DNA from: Christensenellaceae bacterium
Lineage (GTDB): Bacteria; Bacillota; Clostridia; Christensenellales; Aristaeellaceae
Direction of reading: 5' to 3'
DNA length: 48,586 nucleotides
Assembly: GCA_012837835.1 (NCBI GenBank)
Contig: DUQK01000040.1
Coordinates: 1 to 48,586 of the forward strand
Notes under the pieces: generated by a model
Database searches by the model: none
Seen by the model: the letters and a program-made list of their open reading frames with translations, nothing else
What the model was told of the DNA's origin: nothing
Program-made: the position numbers and the translations under genes
Shown here: positions 34,508 to 42,808 of the stretch, in pieces
Numbering within the stretch: position 1 is the stretch's first letter
Layout of the letters: every line of letters begins with the position of its first letter

Positions 34508-35618
34508 GAATAATATTAGACAGCTATTAAGCAGGAAAGGCTCTCTGTTTGTTACAATAATTCTGCCTGTGATTTTATTTTGTCTGTCGCTTATTCTGTT
34601 TAATACTGATATAATCGAGGCGAAATGGAATGTGGCCGTTGTTGACGAAGATGACAGTATGCTTTCTGCAAATCTCTGCGACAAACTTGGTGATGGTCCT
34701 AATATACTTAGTAGAATCAGCAGAGAAGAAGTAGATGAGGCTCTATCTGATTCAATTTACGATTTAGCGGTAATTATTCCTTCAGGATTTGAGGCTGAAA
34801 TACTAAGCGGTGGAGAACCGCAAATTGCTATCCGCTCGCTTAAGGCGCAGGAAGTAAGCATAACCTATGCGCATCGGGCAAATCAATATATAAACGGTCT
34901 AGTAAGCCTTATGGGTATAAAAGAAATAAATTCTGCTGAAGAACTTATAGCAGAAAGTGATAAGATGCAAACCTCAGGTCTAATTTTTAAGGAGCAGAGC
35001 ATAGGTAAGGCAAAGGATAGAGGCGGGCTTTCGCAGGCTAGCGGCTTTCTGGTATATGTTATAAGCATAAGCATGTTTATAGTAGGGGAGCTAATACTAT
35101 CCGAAAAAAGGCAGGGTACGCTCAACCGTATAAGGCAAGCCCCCGTAAAAAAATTGTCCTTTGTATTTGCAACATTTATAACCGGTCTTTGTTTCCTTAT
35201 TTTTAACCTAATTTCAATATTTATTGTAACTAACTTCATAATACCGGTTGAAGTAGCGCCTATCATGTATGTATTATGGTTATTCTACGGTATAGCATGG
35301 ACTTTTATAGCGATGTTCTTTGCGCTTACGGTAAGTTCAAGCAGGGGGTATTCCGCGCTTTCCACCATACTATCCACAATATTTGCAATGCTTGGCGGCT
35401 CGTATTGGCCCTATTGGCTTATGCCTGAATTTTTACAGAAAATTGCCATGATTACCCCTCAATACTGGACAAACACTGCCATATATAAATTGCTTGACGG
35501 TAAAGCCATAGTTGATATCACAGGTAACTTAATAGCGCTTGTGGGCTTTGCAATGCTAGGTGCTGCACTGTGTACATTTGCTCTTAGGCGAGGCAAAAGC
35601 GCAGAGGCTTTTGTGTAG
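34491..35618 (+). CDS. ABC-2 family permease, second subunit
   Basis: The 375-residue product repeats the layout of its partner: a short basic N-terminus, one helix (about 18-36), an extracellular domain, then several helices from about residue 190, with the cytoplasmic SEKRQGTLNRIRQAP loop found in ABC-2 permeases. It starts with GTG (a TTG is the next codon) after AAAGGGAGGG. The two permeases resemble one another in plan and probably form a heterodimer. The operon ends at the hairpin after 35651. Confidence 0.9.
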   Translation: MLQIVKNNIRQLLSRKGSLFVTIILPVILFCLSLILFNTDIIEAKWNVAVVDEDDSMLSANLCDKLGDGPNILSRISREEVDEALSDSIYDLAVIIPSGFEAEILSGGEPQIAIRSLKAQEVSITYAHRANQYINGLVSLMGIKEINSAEELIAESDKMQTSGLIFKEQSIGKAKDRGGLSQASGFLVYVISISMFIVGELILSEKRQGTLNRIRQAPVKKLSFVFATFITGLCFLIFNLISIFIVTNFIIPVEVAPIMYVLWLFYGIAWTFIAMFFALTVSSSRGYSALSTILSTIFAMLGGSYWPYWLMPEFLQKIAMITPQYWTNTAIYKLLDGKAIVDITGNLIALVGFAMLGAALCTFALRRGKSAEAFV

Positions 35619-35650
35619 GGGAAGGCAGGAATAACATAGATATTTCATCC

Positions 35651-35687
35651 AAAAAACAGGCTGTCACTTGCACGACAGCCCGTTTTA
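35651..35687. terminator. Bidirectional terminator between the ABC-2 and sugar operons
   Basis: Arms GGCTGTC (35659-35665) and GACAGCC (35674-35680) enclose an eight-base loop. A T run follows on each strand (CGTTTT on plus, TGTTTTTT on minus), so it can end both converging operons. Confidence 0.85.
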
Positions 35688-35692
35688 GCTTC

Positions 35693-35712
35693 GCTCAATC
35701 TACAGATTGAGC
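35693..35712 (-). terminator. Second hairpin after the sugar-binding protein gene
   Basis: A perfect 8-base stem GCTCAATC/GATTGAGC with a four-base loop lies 14 bases after the stop of the minus-strand gene. No T run follows directly; it may stabilise the mRNA end ahead of the terminator at 35651-35687. Confidence 0.6.
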
Positions 35713-35726
35713 ATATTATTCAGCGA

Positions 35727-36701
35727 TTATTTTTCGTAAAGTTTCTTTACTTCTTCTTCGGTATAGCCGTGTACTACCATAAGTATTTCGTCTACATCTT
35801 CAAGGAGTATGAGTTTTGAGTCAAGTTTAATATTGTCGGCTTCCTCGCCACGGAGCAGTTTTGCAGCAGTATCGGCAGCGCCATGAGCATAGCCGAGTGT
35901 ATCCTGTGCGACGGTAGCATAAAGGTCGCCATCTATGAGCGCCTGACATCCAAGCTCATTTGCGTCAACTGAGAAGACCTTTATGTCTTTCCTGTCGGCT
36001 GCATTTCTTGCTTGTATTGCACCGAGCGCCATATCATCGTTCGCGGAGAAGATTACTTCAATTTCGGGGTGGCTGATTAGCCATGCTTCAACTATGGGAA
36101 GAGCTTCAGATGTGCTCCAGTTGGCGGTTTGGTCGTCTACAACATTTGCACCAACTGCTTCTAGGTCTTTTATGAAGCCGTCATGCCTGCCGTCAGCGTG
36201 GAATGTGCCGTCTATGCCGCGAAGTATAGCAACATTTGTGCCTTCTTTTACTATGCCCTGTTCAATTGCATAGGTGGTGAGTAGGCTTGCCTGCTGTATG
36301 GGGTCTGAGTCAATATAGATTGACTCGCCGTCATCATTTATGGAGCCTACAGTGATGATCACCTTAACACCAGCCTCAACAGCTGCCTTTACGTTTGCTA
36401 CGGGTGTGTCAGGGTCATTTTGTGTTAGTACGATTACATCGAATTTGTTCGCAACGCATGTGTCTATGATGTTGTTTATAGTGTCGTTATTTACTTCACC
36501 ATCAAACAGCGTTACCTCATAGAGATCTGAATACTTTTCTTTTGCGTACTTTTCGAAGATATCGCCTATCATAAGGCAATAGGTGTCATTATAGCCCTTT
36601 ACTATGAAGGCTACTCTTTTAAGTTCCGCTTTTTCAGCCGTTACTAGTGTGAGCGACAGCACCAATGCGATGCTAAGTAGGATTGTGAGTAGTTTTTTCA
36701 T
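35727..36701 (-). CDS. RbsB-like sugar ABC transporter substrate-binding protein
   Basis: The 324-residue protein belongs to the periplasmic-binding-protein family (Peripla_BP_4) that binds ribose, galactose, xylose or related sugars. A signal peptide (about 1-22, VTA-EK) is followed by RVAFIVKGYNDTYCLMIGD, the first ligand-side strand, TQNDPDTPVANVKAAVEAG, and SANDDMALGAIQA. It has no Cys at the cleavage site, so no lipoprotein anchor is visible, which is odd for a monoderm. It is the last gene of the operon, after a small intergenic hairpin and AGGAGG. The sugar cannot be named. Confidence 0.9.
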   Translation of the reverse strand: MKKLLTILLSIALVLSLTLVTAEKAELKRVAFIVKGYNDTYCLMIGDIFEKYAKEKYSDLYEVTLFDGEVNNDTINNIIDTCVANKFDVIVLTQNDPDTPVANVKAAVEAGVKVIITVGSINDDGESIYIDSDPIQQASLLTTYAIEQGIVKEGTNVAILRGIDGTFHADGRHDGFIKDLEAVGANVVDDQTANWSTSEALPIVEAWLISHPEIEVIFSANDDMALGAIQARNAADRKDIKVFSVDANELGCQALIDGDLYATVAQDTLGYAHGAADTAAKLLRGEEADNIKLDSKLILLEDVDEILMVVHGYTEEEVKKLYEK

Positions 36702-36727
36702 GAGTTACCTCCTAAAAAATATTTACA

Positions 36728-36744
36728 TGGCGTCCTTTGCGCCA
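36728..36744 (-). repeat. Hairpin between permease and binding-protein genes
   Basis: Arms TGGCG and CGCCA with a seven-base loop lie just before the ribosome site of the binding-protein gene. On the minus strand it is followed by ATATTTTTTAGG. It could protect the downstream message, letting the binding protein be made in excess. Confidence 0.4.
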
Positions 36745-36750
36745 ATGTTT

Positions 36751-37746
36751 TCAGTTTCGTTTTGCGCCTTTTGTGAGTACGTCTATTACCACTGCCAGTA
36801 CAATTATAATACCGGTTATAATCTGCTGGTAGTAGCTTAGAACGCCCTTAAGCGTTAGTATGTTTGCTATCATAGCGATTACCATACAGCCTACAACCGT
36901 ACCCGAAGCGCTGCCAAGCCCGCCTGCAAGCGAAGCGCCGCCAATAATAGCGCCGGTAATGGCATCAAATTCTAGCCCTACGCCCTCTGAAGGCTGGGCG
37001 GAGTTTAACCTTGCCATAAATAACACTCCTGCAATGCCTACGCATATTGCGTGGAAAAGATAGCATTTCAGGACAACATTGTCAGTGTTTATACCCGCAG
37101 CCTTTGCAGCCTCGCTATTGCCGCCCACTGCGTAGATATACCTGCCAAAGCGCGTTCTGCCTAGCAAAAACCATGTGATGATTACAAACAGTATCATAAA
37201 CAGTATGGGGTAGGGGATTTCACCCAAAAACCTGCCTTGCCCTATCTTTACTATATTGCCTATATTTTTTATAACCCTCCCCTTTGTATACATAAGCGCA
37301 AGACCTCTCGCTGCTGTGCTGATACCAAGGGTAACTATAAATGCGGGGGTGTGCAGCTTAGTTATTATAAGACCTGCGCTGCCGTACATTGCTATACACA
37401 CAAGCACGCTTACAATAACAGCAACTATGCCGGCAGGTACATCCCCCCACATGTTGTTTTGGGTTAAGTTCTTAAATGTGCCAAGCGCCACGCAGCCTGA
37501 TAGCGCAACCATTGAACCTGCAGATAGGTCTGTATTGCCGGTAATAATAAGCAGCGTTATTCCGCAGCCGATAATTGTAACTACCGATGCCTGAGTTAAT
37601 ACGTTTAGTATATTTATCTTAGATAAAAATACCGGCGACATCAATGAAAAAATTATGATGAACGCTATCATTACCAGAACTATGCCGAATTTTGAGTAAA
37701 TTTCTGTGAAAGAAACCTTCCTGTTGCTAAGCTGTCTTGTGCTCAT
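36751..37746 (-). CDS. RbsC-like sugar ABC transporter permease
   Basis: The 331-residue polytopic protein has the branched-chain/ribose permease (BPD_transp_2) features: about ten hydrophobic segments, the TGNTDLSAGSMVAL loop, GLALMYTKGR, the ATPase-coupling loop TRFGRYIYAVGGNSEAAKAAGI and GGASLAGGLGSASGTVVG. It overlaps the ATPase gene by 20 bases but keeps a clear AGGAGG site. It forms the membrane pore of the sugar importer. Confidence 0.95.
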   Translation of the reverse strand: MSTRQLSNRKVSFTEIYSKFGIVLVMIAFIIIFSLMSPVFLSKINILNVLTQASVVTIIGCGITLLIITGNTDLSAGSMVALSGCVALGTFKNLTQNNMWGDVPAGIVAVIVSVLVCIAMYGSAGLIITKLHTPAFIVTLGISTAARGLALMYTKGRVIKNIGNIVKIGQGRFLGEIPYPILFMILFVIITWFLLGRTRFGRYIYAVGGNSEAAKAAGINTDNVVLKCYLFHAICVGIAGVLFMARLNSAQPSEGVGLEFDAITGAIIGGASLAGGLGSASGTVVGCMVIAMIANILTLKGVLSYYQQIITGIIIVLAVVIDVLTKGAKRN

Positions 37747-39247
37747 TTTTGCCTCCTACCGCCGCCAAGCGCATGATAGCATTGGCGTTTATCTGTTCGT
37801 AATTAAGTTCCCCGGCTATTCTGCCTTCCCGTATTATAAGCACCCTATCGCTCATGCCTATAAGCTCCTCCATGTCGGAGTCTATAAGCACTATCGCATT
37901 GCCATGCTCGCATATTTCCCGCATGAGCTTATATATCTCGTATTTGGTGCCGACGTCTATACCGCGGGTAGGTTCATCAAGGAACAATATAAGCGGGTTT
38001 ACCGCAAGCCATTTACCAAGAACAGTTTTCTGCTGGTTGCCGCCTGAAAGCTTTTCAAGCAGGGTATTAAGGCTTGGCGCTTTAATTTGCAAATCTTCCG
38101 CCATGTTTTTAGATAGTTCATCTATGCCTTTGCGGTTGAGCACTGCTTTATTGTATACATGCTTTAGCGCAACTAGCGAAATATTATCCTTAACCGAGCC
38201 TATTAAGTTGAGCCCTTGGCGCCTTCTGTCTTCCGGTACAAGTACTATGCCATTGCTTATGGCATCGTCTACTGTTTTAATGTCTATCTTTTTATCATTT
38301 AGGTAGATTTCTCCTGCATCTTTAGGGTCAAGCCCTACAATGCTGCGGGCGATTTCAGTTCTCCCCGCACCAATTAAGCCGGATATCCCAAGTATCTCCC
38401 CGCGTCTTAGTTCAAAGCTTATATCGCTATATACGCCGCTCCTTTGAAAGCCCTCAACGCGCATAATAACATCGCCTATTTTGCCTGTGCGCTCGGGGTA
38501 TACCTCGTCCATCTTGCGGCCTACCATCATCTCTATTACATCGGCAACATTAGTGTCGCAGGTTCTCTGCGTGCCTATGTGTTCGCCGTCGCGAAGTACG
38601 GTAATATAGTCGCTAATTTCAAATACTTCGTCCATTTTATGGCTTATGTATACAACCGTGATACCGTTTTCTTTAAGCTCTTTAATTTTATTAAATAAAA
38701 AGCCTACCTCGTTTTCAGTGAGGGAGCTTGTGGGTTCATCCATGAGTATTATTTTTGCGTCTATGCTTATAGCCTTAACTATCTCAAGCATCTGCGCTTC
38801 GGCTACAGATAAGTTCTTCATTTTGGCGCTCAGGTTAAAGCTAAGTCCAAGACTTTCTAAATATTTTTCGGCCTCCTTGCGCATAGCTTTACTGTCAACC
38901 AGCCCTTGCTTGGTTAATTTTTCTCTGCCAAGGTACATATTGTCAAGCACTGTCATCTCGGGGATGATATTCAGTTCCTGATATATCATAGATATACCTG
39001 CTCTTAGCGCATATGCAGGGTCGGTAGACCTAAAAGGCTTGCCCATGAAGAATACCTCACCGCTGTCCGCCTTATATAGACCGTTTATAATTTTAAGCAG
39101 AGTACTCTTACCCGCTCCATTTTCGCCAACTATTGCGTGTACGCAGCCGCTTTCAATGTCAAAGCTTACATCGTTTAGCGCCTGTACACCTGGGAAGGCT
39201 TTGCTTATCCCTCTAAATGATAGCAGGGCATGGTTATTATCGCTCAA
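37727..39247 (-). CDS. RbsA-like sugar ABC transporter ATPase (two domains)
   Basis: The 506-residue protein is a double ATPase. The first domain has GENGAGKST, a signature in the LSVAEAQ form and LMDEPTSSL. The second has GLIGAGRTE, LSGGNQQKTVLGKWL and LFLDEPTRGIDVGTK. This is the carbohydrate-uptake-2 (CUT2) layout that energises ribose, galactose, xylose or allose import. It overlaps the ROK kinase gene by four bases (ATGA-type) and rbsC by 20, so the operon is tightly coupled. Confidence 0.96.
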   Translation of the reverse strand: MSDNNHALLSFRGISKAFPGVQALNDVSFDIESGCVHAIVGENGAGKSTLLKIINGLYKADSGEVFFMGKPFRSTDPAYALRAGISMIYQELNIIPEMTVLDNMYLGREKLTKQGLVDSKAMRKEAEKYLESLGLSFNLSAKMKNLSVAEAQMLEIVKAISIDAKIILMDEPTSSLTENEVGFLFNKIKELKENGITVVYISHKMDEVFEISDYITVLRDGEHIGTQRTCDTNVADVIEMMVGRKMDEVYPERTGKIGDVIMRVEGFQRSGVYSDISFELRRGEILGISGLIGAGRTEIARSIVGLDPKDAGEIYLNDKKIDIKTVDDAISNGIVLVPEDRRRQGLNLIGSVKDNISLVALKHVYNKAVLNRKGIDELSKNMAEDLQIKAPSLNTLLEKLSGGNQQKTVLGKWLAVNPLILFLDEPTRGIDVGTKYEIYKLMREICEHGNAIVLIDSDMEELIGMSDRVLIIREGRIAGELNYEQINANAIMRLAAVGGKNEHKTA

Positions 39248-40191
39248 TTCTTACCTCCATTTATCGCATTAAGTGCAAGTGAAGCTGCTCCAAGCAGCGA
39301 TGCATCATAGCCAAGTGCAGTTTTTTCTACTGTAAAACCTTGCTTTGAAAGCGGAAAACAGCAATCGTCAATCGCTTTATCTATGCCGGGCTTTAAAAAA
39401 TCAAACTCGTATACGCATACGCCTCCGCCGAGCACAGCTTTTTCAAGGTCCAGCAGGTTTTGCGCAATTGAGCATAGCCTGCCAAGCGCGTAGCCTGCTT
39501 CATAAAGCAGTTCAAGTGCAAGGTTATCTCCTTGCCTTGCAAGTTTCCCGACTTCCTTGCTTGCAAAATTAGCATCAGGCGTAAGACCTTTTTTCTCTAA
39601 ATATTTTCGCCCTATTGCAAAGCCGGAGAACTCCGCTTCCATGTCGCCGTATATACCGCAGCCGCATCTAAGCTTACTGTCGTGTACAACTTGTATATGT
39701 CCTACTTCTCCCGCTAAAGAGCGCCTGCCTTTATACAGTTTACCGTCTAAAAAAAGAGCGCCGCCGCAGCCGAAGCTGAGAGTAATCCATATATAACTAG
39801 AGTTGCTTTTGCAATTGCCAAAACGCTTTTCAGCTACTGCGCAGGCGTTTACATCATTATCGCCAAAGCAGGGGAGTGAAAAGGTATCCGAAAGAGTTTT
39901 TGCGTATTCCCAGTTCTTAACCCCCGTAGAAAAATTAGCTAGAAATATGCCGTTTTCGCTGTCGCAGGGACCTGGAATACTTATGCCTACCGCGTGGAGT
40001 GTCTTTTGTGATTTTTCTATTATATTTTCTGCTGCTATGCGTATTTCTTTCATTATGGATTCTTCGGAATAATTACTGTCTATAAGCGTGCGCTTTTCAG
40101 ATGCAATAATATTGCCTAAATAATCAACAATGGCGACTTGTAATTTTGACCCTCCAAGGTCTATCGCCAGTACATGAGAAATACTCGACAT
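39244..40191 (-). CDS. ROK family sugar kinase with altered zinc site
   Basis: The 315-residue protein is a ROK kinase: N-terminal LAIDLGGSKLQVAIVD (ATP phosphate), SIPGP, FGDNDVNA with the catalytic Asp, and the EVGH motif. The usual zinc motif CxCGxxGCxE here reads CGCGIYGDME: Asp replaces the third Cys. No N-terminal HTH is present, so it is a kinase rather than a repressor. It would phosphorylate the sugar brought in by the ABC importer just downstream, with which it overlaps. AGGAGG precedes ATG. Confidence 0.92.
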   Translation of the reverse strand: MSSISHVLAIDLGGSKLQVAIVDYLGNIIASEKRTLIDSNYSEESIMKEIRIAAENIIEKSQKTLHAVGISIPGPCDSENGIFLANFSTGVKNWEYAKTLSDTFSLPCFGDNDVNACAVAEKRFGNCKSNSSYIWITLSFGCGGALFLDGKLYKGRRSLAGEVGHIQVVHDSKLRCGCGIYGDMEAEFSGFAIGRKYLEKKGLTPDANFASKEVGKLARQGDNLALELLYEAGYALGRLCSIAQNLLDLEKAVLGGGVCVYEFDFLKPGIDKAIDDCCFPLSKQGFTVEKTALGYDASLLGAASLALNAINGGKN

Positions 40192-40221
40192 AATACCTCC
40201 TGCGGAATTTTAAAGTTTAAA

Positions 40222-40264
40222 TTAGAATCATCTAAATTATACATCATTGGGAATATAATTGCAA
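40222..40264 (-). promoter_or_regulatory. Promoter of the ROK-ABC operon with a start-site palindrome
   Basis: On the minus strand TTGCAA (40259-40264) and TATAAT (40236-40241) are spaced by 17 bases. A palindrome TTAGA/TCTAA (40222-40235) lies just after the -10 box, near the start point, where a repressor would block transcription. Confidence 0.6.
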
Positions 40265-40279
40265 ACATATAATATTAAT

Positions 40280-40870
40280 TCAAGTTCTCAGATGGTCTTT
40301 TCCTGCAAGGGTTTTGTAAAGCACAGCCATCATTAGATGATCCAGTATCATATGTATATCCTCAGTTATCTGCATACTTTTTACATCAGCATGCAGGTCA
40401 ATATCCGCAAGTTTCCTCAGCTTTCCGCCGTCAAAGCCGGTTAGGGTTATAAGCGTATTACCAAGGCTTTTTGTATATTCAGCAGCGCGCAGTACGTTTT
40501 TACTGTTGCCGCTGCCGGATATGGCTATTACCACATCGCCGGGTTTTAGCCTGCCTTCAAGCTGGAAGCGGAATATCTCATCAAAAGATATATCGTTGGC
40601 TATAGCAAGTACGCTGGCGATATTGTCATTTAGGCATAAAAATCTGAATTTTTTTTCTGTATATTCTGATATACCCTTGTTAAAATCGTTCTGGAAATGA
40701 GATGCAGTAGCAGCGCTGCCGCCGTTGCCGAAAATAAAGATATTGCTTTCATCTTCAAGCGCTTTGCATAGGCGCTCAAGCGCCTTTGATATTTGATTTT
40801 TATCAAGCAAATCAATAGTGTTTTTAAGTTCCCCTAAATAATCAGTAATTAAGTCAAGATATTTGTCCAT
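40280..40870 (-). CDS. SIS-domain phosphosugar isomerase (GmhA-like)
   Basis: The 196-residue protein has one SIS fold with IFGNGGSAATASHFQNDF, VVIAISGSGNSKNVL and the C-terminal DIHMILDHLMM, where GmhA keeps its metal-site residues. GmhA makes heptose phosphate from sedoheptulose 7-phosphate. Many Gram-positive relatives act on other phosphosugars. I placed the start at ATG 40870 after CAGGAG; the longer frame would add 56 hydrophobic residues from the promoter region. It lies upstream of the ROK kinase and sugar importer, separated by a second promoter, and probably acts after the kinase. Confidence 0.87.
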   Translation of the reverse strand: MDKYLDLITDYLGELKNTIDLLDKNQISKALERLCKALEDESNIFIFGNGGSAATASHFQNDFNKGISEYTEKKFRFLCLNDNIASVLAIANDISFDEIFRFQLEGRLKPGDVVIAISGSGNSKNVLRAAEYTKSLGNTLITLTGFDGGKLRKLADIDLHADVKSMQITEDIHMILDHLMMAVLYKTLAGKDHLRT

Positions 40871-40916
40871 ATTACGCTCCTGAAAATTATTAACTGAATA
40901 TAATTCAATTAAAATC

Positions 40917-40945
40917 ATTATAGCAAAAAAGAGACCAACGATAAA
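40917..40945 (-). promoter_or_regulatory. Promoter of the SIS gene
   Basis: On the minus strand TTTATC and a perfect TATAAT are spaced by 17 bases. Its -35 box lies eight bases from that of the divergent mnmG promoter. A TGAAT-ATA-ATTCA palindrome (40895-40907) follows downstream. Confidence 0.5.
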
Positions 40946-40952
40946 GCTATCT

Positions 40953-40981
40953 TTTACAGCAGAATTTACTCGTGGTATAAT
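40953..40981 (+). promoter_or_regulatory. Promoter of mnmG
   Basis: TTTACA and TATAAT are spaced by 17 bases, and TG stands one base before the -10 box (extended -10). The leader is only about 15 bases and holds GGAGGGG. Confidence 0.75.
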
Positions 40982-41002
40982 CACCCCCATGGAGGGGATT
41001 TT

Positions 41003-42808
41003 TTGAACTACGATGTACTGGTGGTAGGAGCGGGTCATGCGGGCTGTGAGGCGGCGCTTGCTGCAGCACGGCTTAACTTAAACACGCTGCTAATCACCAT
41101 GAATATAGACTCTGTTGCTCTGCTTGCCTGTAACCCGTCAATTGGCGGCACGGGCAAAGGGCATTTAGTTAGGGAGATAGACGCACTAGGCGGCGAAATG
41201 GCACATGTTATAGACGATGTAATGCTGCAATGCCGTATGTTGAATAAGTCCAAGGGTCCGGCGGTGCATTCCTTAAGGGCGCAGGCGGATAAGAACGCAT
41301 ACCACGGCAGGATGTTAAAGTCGCTATTTTCGCAGGATAATCTGGATTTATTACAAGCTGAAGCTGAGGAAATACTCGTTAAAAATGGCAAAGCTGCGGG
41401 CATAAAAGTAACCAGCGGGAAAAAAATATACGCTCCTTGCGTTATTATTGCAACTGGTGTGTATCTGAACAGCCGTATAATAATAGGCGAACATAGCGAA
41501 TATATAGGTCCTCAGGGCTTTGCTTCCAGTAAAAACTTTTCACAAAGCCTGCTTGATTGCGGTTTTTCACTGCGCCGCTTTAAGACGGGCACACCTGCAA
41601 GGGTAGACTACCGCAGCATAGATTTTAGTAAAATGCAGGCGCAGCATGGGGATGAACCAATAGTTCCCTTCTCTTTTTTAACAGATAGACGGCTTATAAA
41701 TACCCATTGCTGCTACCTTACTTGGACTAACGAAAAAACACACGATATAATACGCAAAAACCTGCACCTATCTCCTATGTTTTCCGGAGAAATTAAAGGC
41801 ACGGGCGCTAGATACTGCCCCTCAATAGAGGATAAAATATACCGCTTTGCGGATAAGGACAGACACCAAGTTTTTTTAGAACCTGAAACAAGCTCCGCCA
41901 TGGAATGGTATGTGCAGGGAATGTCATCAAGCCTGCCAAAAAGTGTACAGCAGGAGATGTACCACAGCGTTGCAGGTCTTGAAAATGTTAAAATTATACG
42001 CCATGCCTACGCAATAGAGTACGACTGTATAGACCCTACGGATCTTTTCCCAAGCCTTGAAAGTAAACAGATTAAAGGTCTGTACCTTGCAGGGCAGGTA
42101 AACGGCACTTCAGGCTATGAGGAGGCGGGGGCACAAGGTTTGCTCTGCGGTATAAACGCCTCTCTATACCTAAGGGGAGAAAAGCCCTTTATACCCACCA
42201 GAGATATGTCTTACATAGGCGTAATGTGCGATGACCTTACCAGCAAAGGAACCGACGAACCCTACCGCATGATGACAAGCCGTGCCGAGCACAGACTACA
42301 TCTAAGGCAGGATAATGCGGATATCAGGCTTACCAAAATAGCTGAAAAAGTAGGGCTTGCAAGTGAAGAAAGGCTTGAAAGGCTGCATATAAAGGAAAGC
42401 CAAACTGAAGAACTTGTTGATATAATAAAGTCCTCCGGCAAGGATGCTATGCTAAGACGTCCTGAAATAAGCATATATGATGTAATAGATAATCCAAACG
42501 AATATAAGCGCTATGCGCTTGAGCAGGCGCAGATACAGATAAAATACGAAGGATACCTTAAAAAGGAGCGTGCGCATGTGCGTTCCACAGCAGCTATGGA
42601 AAACCGCAGCTTGCCAAGCGATGCGCCCTATCTTTCTATGGATTCCCTTCGTATAGAGGCAAGGCAGAAGCTGAATAAAATAAAGCCGGTGTCGCTGGGG
42701 CAAGCTTCTCGCATACCCGGCGTATCACCGGCGGATATAGCGGTATTATCCGTATGGCTTAGAAAAAACGAGGAAGAGGCTAATCAAGCGAAAACACAAA
42801 CTCCTTGA
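41003..42808 (+). CDS. mnmG: tRNA U34 carboxymethylaminomethyl-modifying enzyme MnmG (GidA)
   Basis: MnmG with MnmE modifies the wobble uridine of certain tRNAs, using FAD and methylene-THF. The 601-residue product has the FAD site VLVVGAGHAGCEAALAAARL, CNPSIGGTGKGHLVREIDALGG, CRMLNKSKGPAV, FKTGTPARVD and the C-terminal SRAEHRLHLRQDNAD and IPGVSPADI motifs. It starts with TTG; GGAGGGG lies five bases before. MnmE and RsmG genes, often adjacent, are not in the window. The last 29 bases overlap the convergent aminotransferase gene. It is slightly shorter than the usual 620-630 residues. Confidence 0.96.
   Translation: MNYDVLVVGAGHAGCEAALAAARLNLNTLLITMNIDSVALLACNPSIGGTGKGHLVREIDALGGEMAHVIDDVMLQCRMLNKSKGPAVHSLRAQADKNAYHGRMLKSLFSQDNLDLLQAEAEEILVKNGKAAGIKVTSGKKIYAPCVIIATGVYLNSRIIIGEHSEYIGPQGFASSKNFSQSLLDCGFSLRRFKTGTPARVDYRSIDFSKMQAQHGDEPIVPFSFLTDRRLINTHCCYLTWTNEKTHDIIRKNLHLSPMFSGEIKGTGARYCPSIEDKIYRFADKDRHQVFLEPETSSAMEWYVQGMSSSLPKSVQQEMYHSVAGLENVKIIRHAYAIEYDCIDPTDLFPSLESKQIKGLYLAGQVNGTSGYEEAGAQGLLCGINASLYLRGEKPFIPTRDMSYIGVMCDDLTSKGTDEPYRMMTSRAEHRLHLRQDNADIRLTKIAEKVGLASEERLERLHIKESQTEELVDIIKSSGKDAMLRRPEISIYDVIDNPNEYKRYALEQAQIQIKYEGYLKKERAHVRSTAAMENRSLPSDAPYLSMDSLRIEARQKLNKIKPVSLGQASRIPGVSPADIAVLSVWLRKNEEEANQAKTQTP

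Noticed and set aside
37256-37594. 112-residue plus-strand reading frame
   Set aside because: It lies wholly opposite the RbsC-like permease; low-complexity, and an antisense shadow of a conserved gene.
40871-41038. Extra 56 residues at the start of the SIS protein
   Set aside because: They overlap both divergent promoters and the mnmG start; ATG 40870 has a ribosome site and fits the fold.
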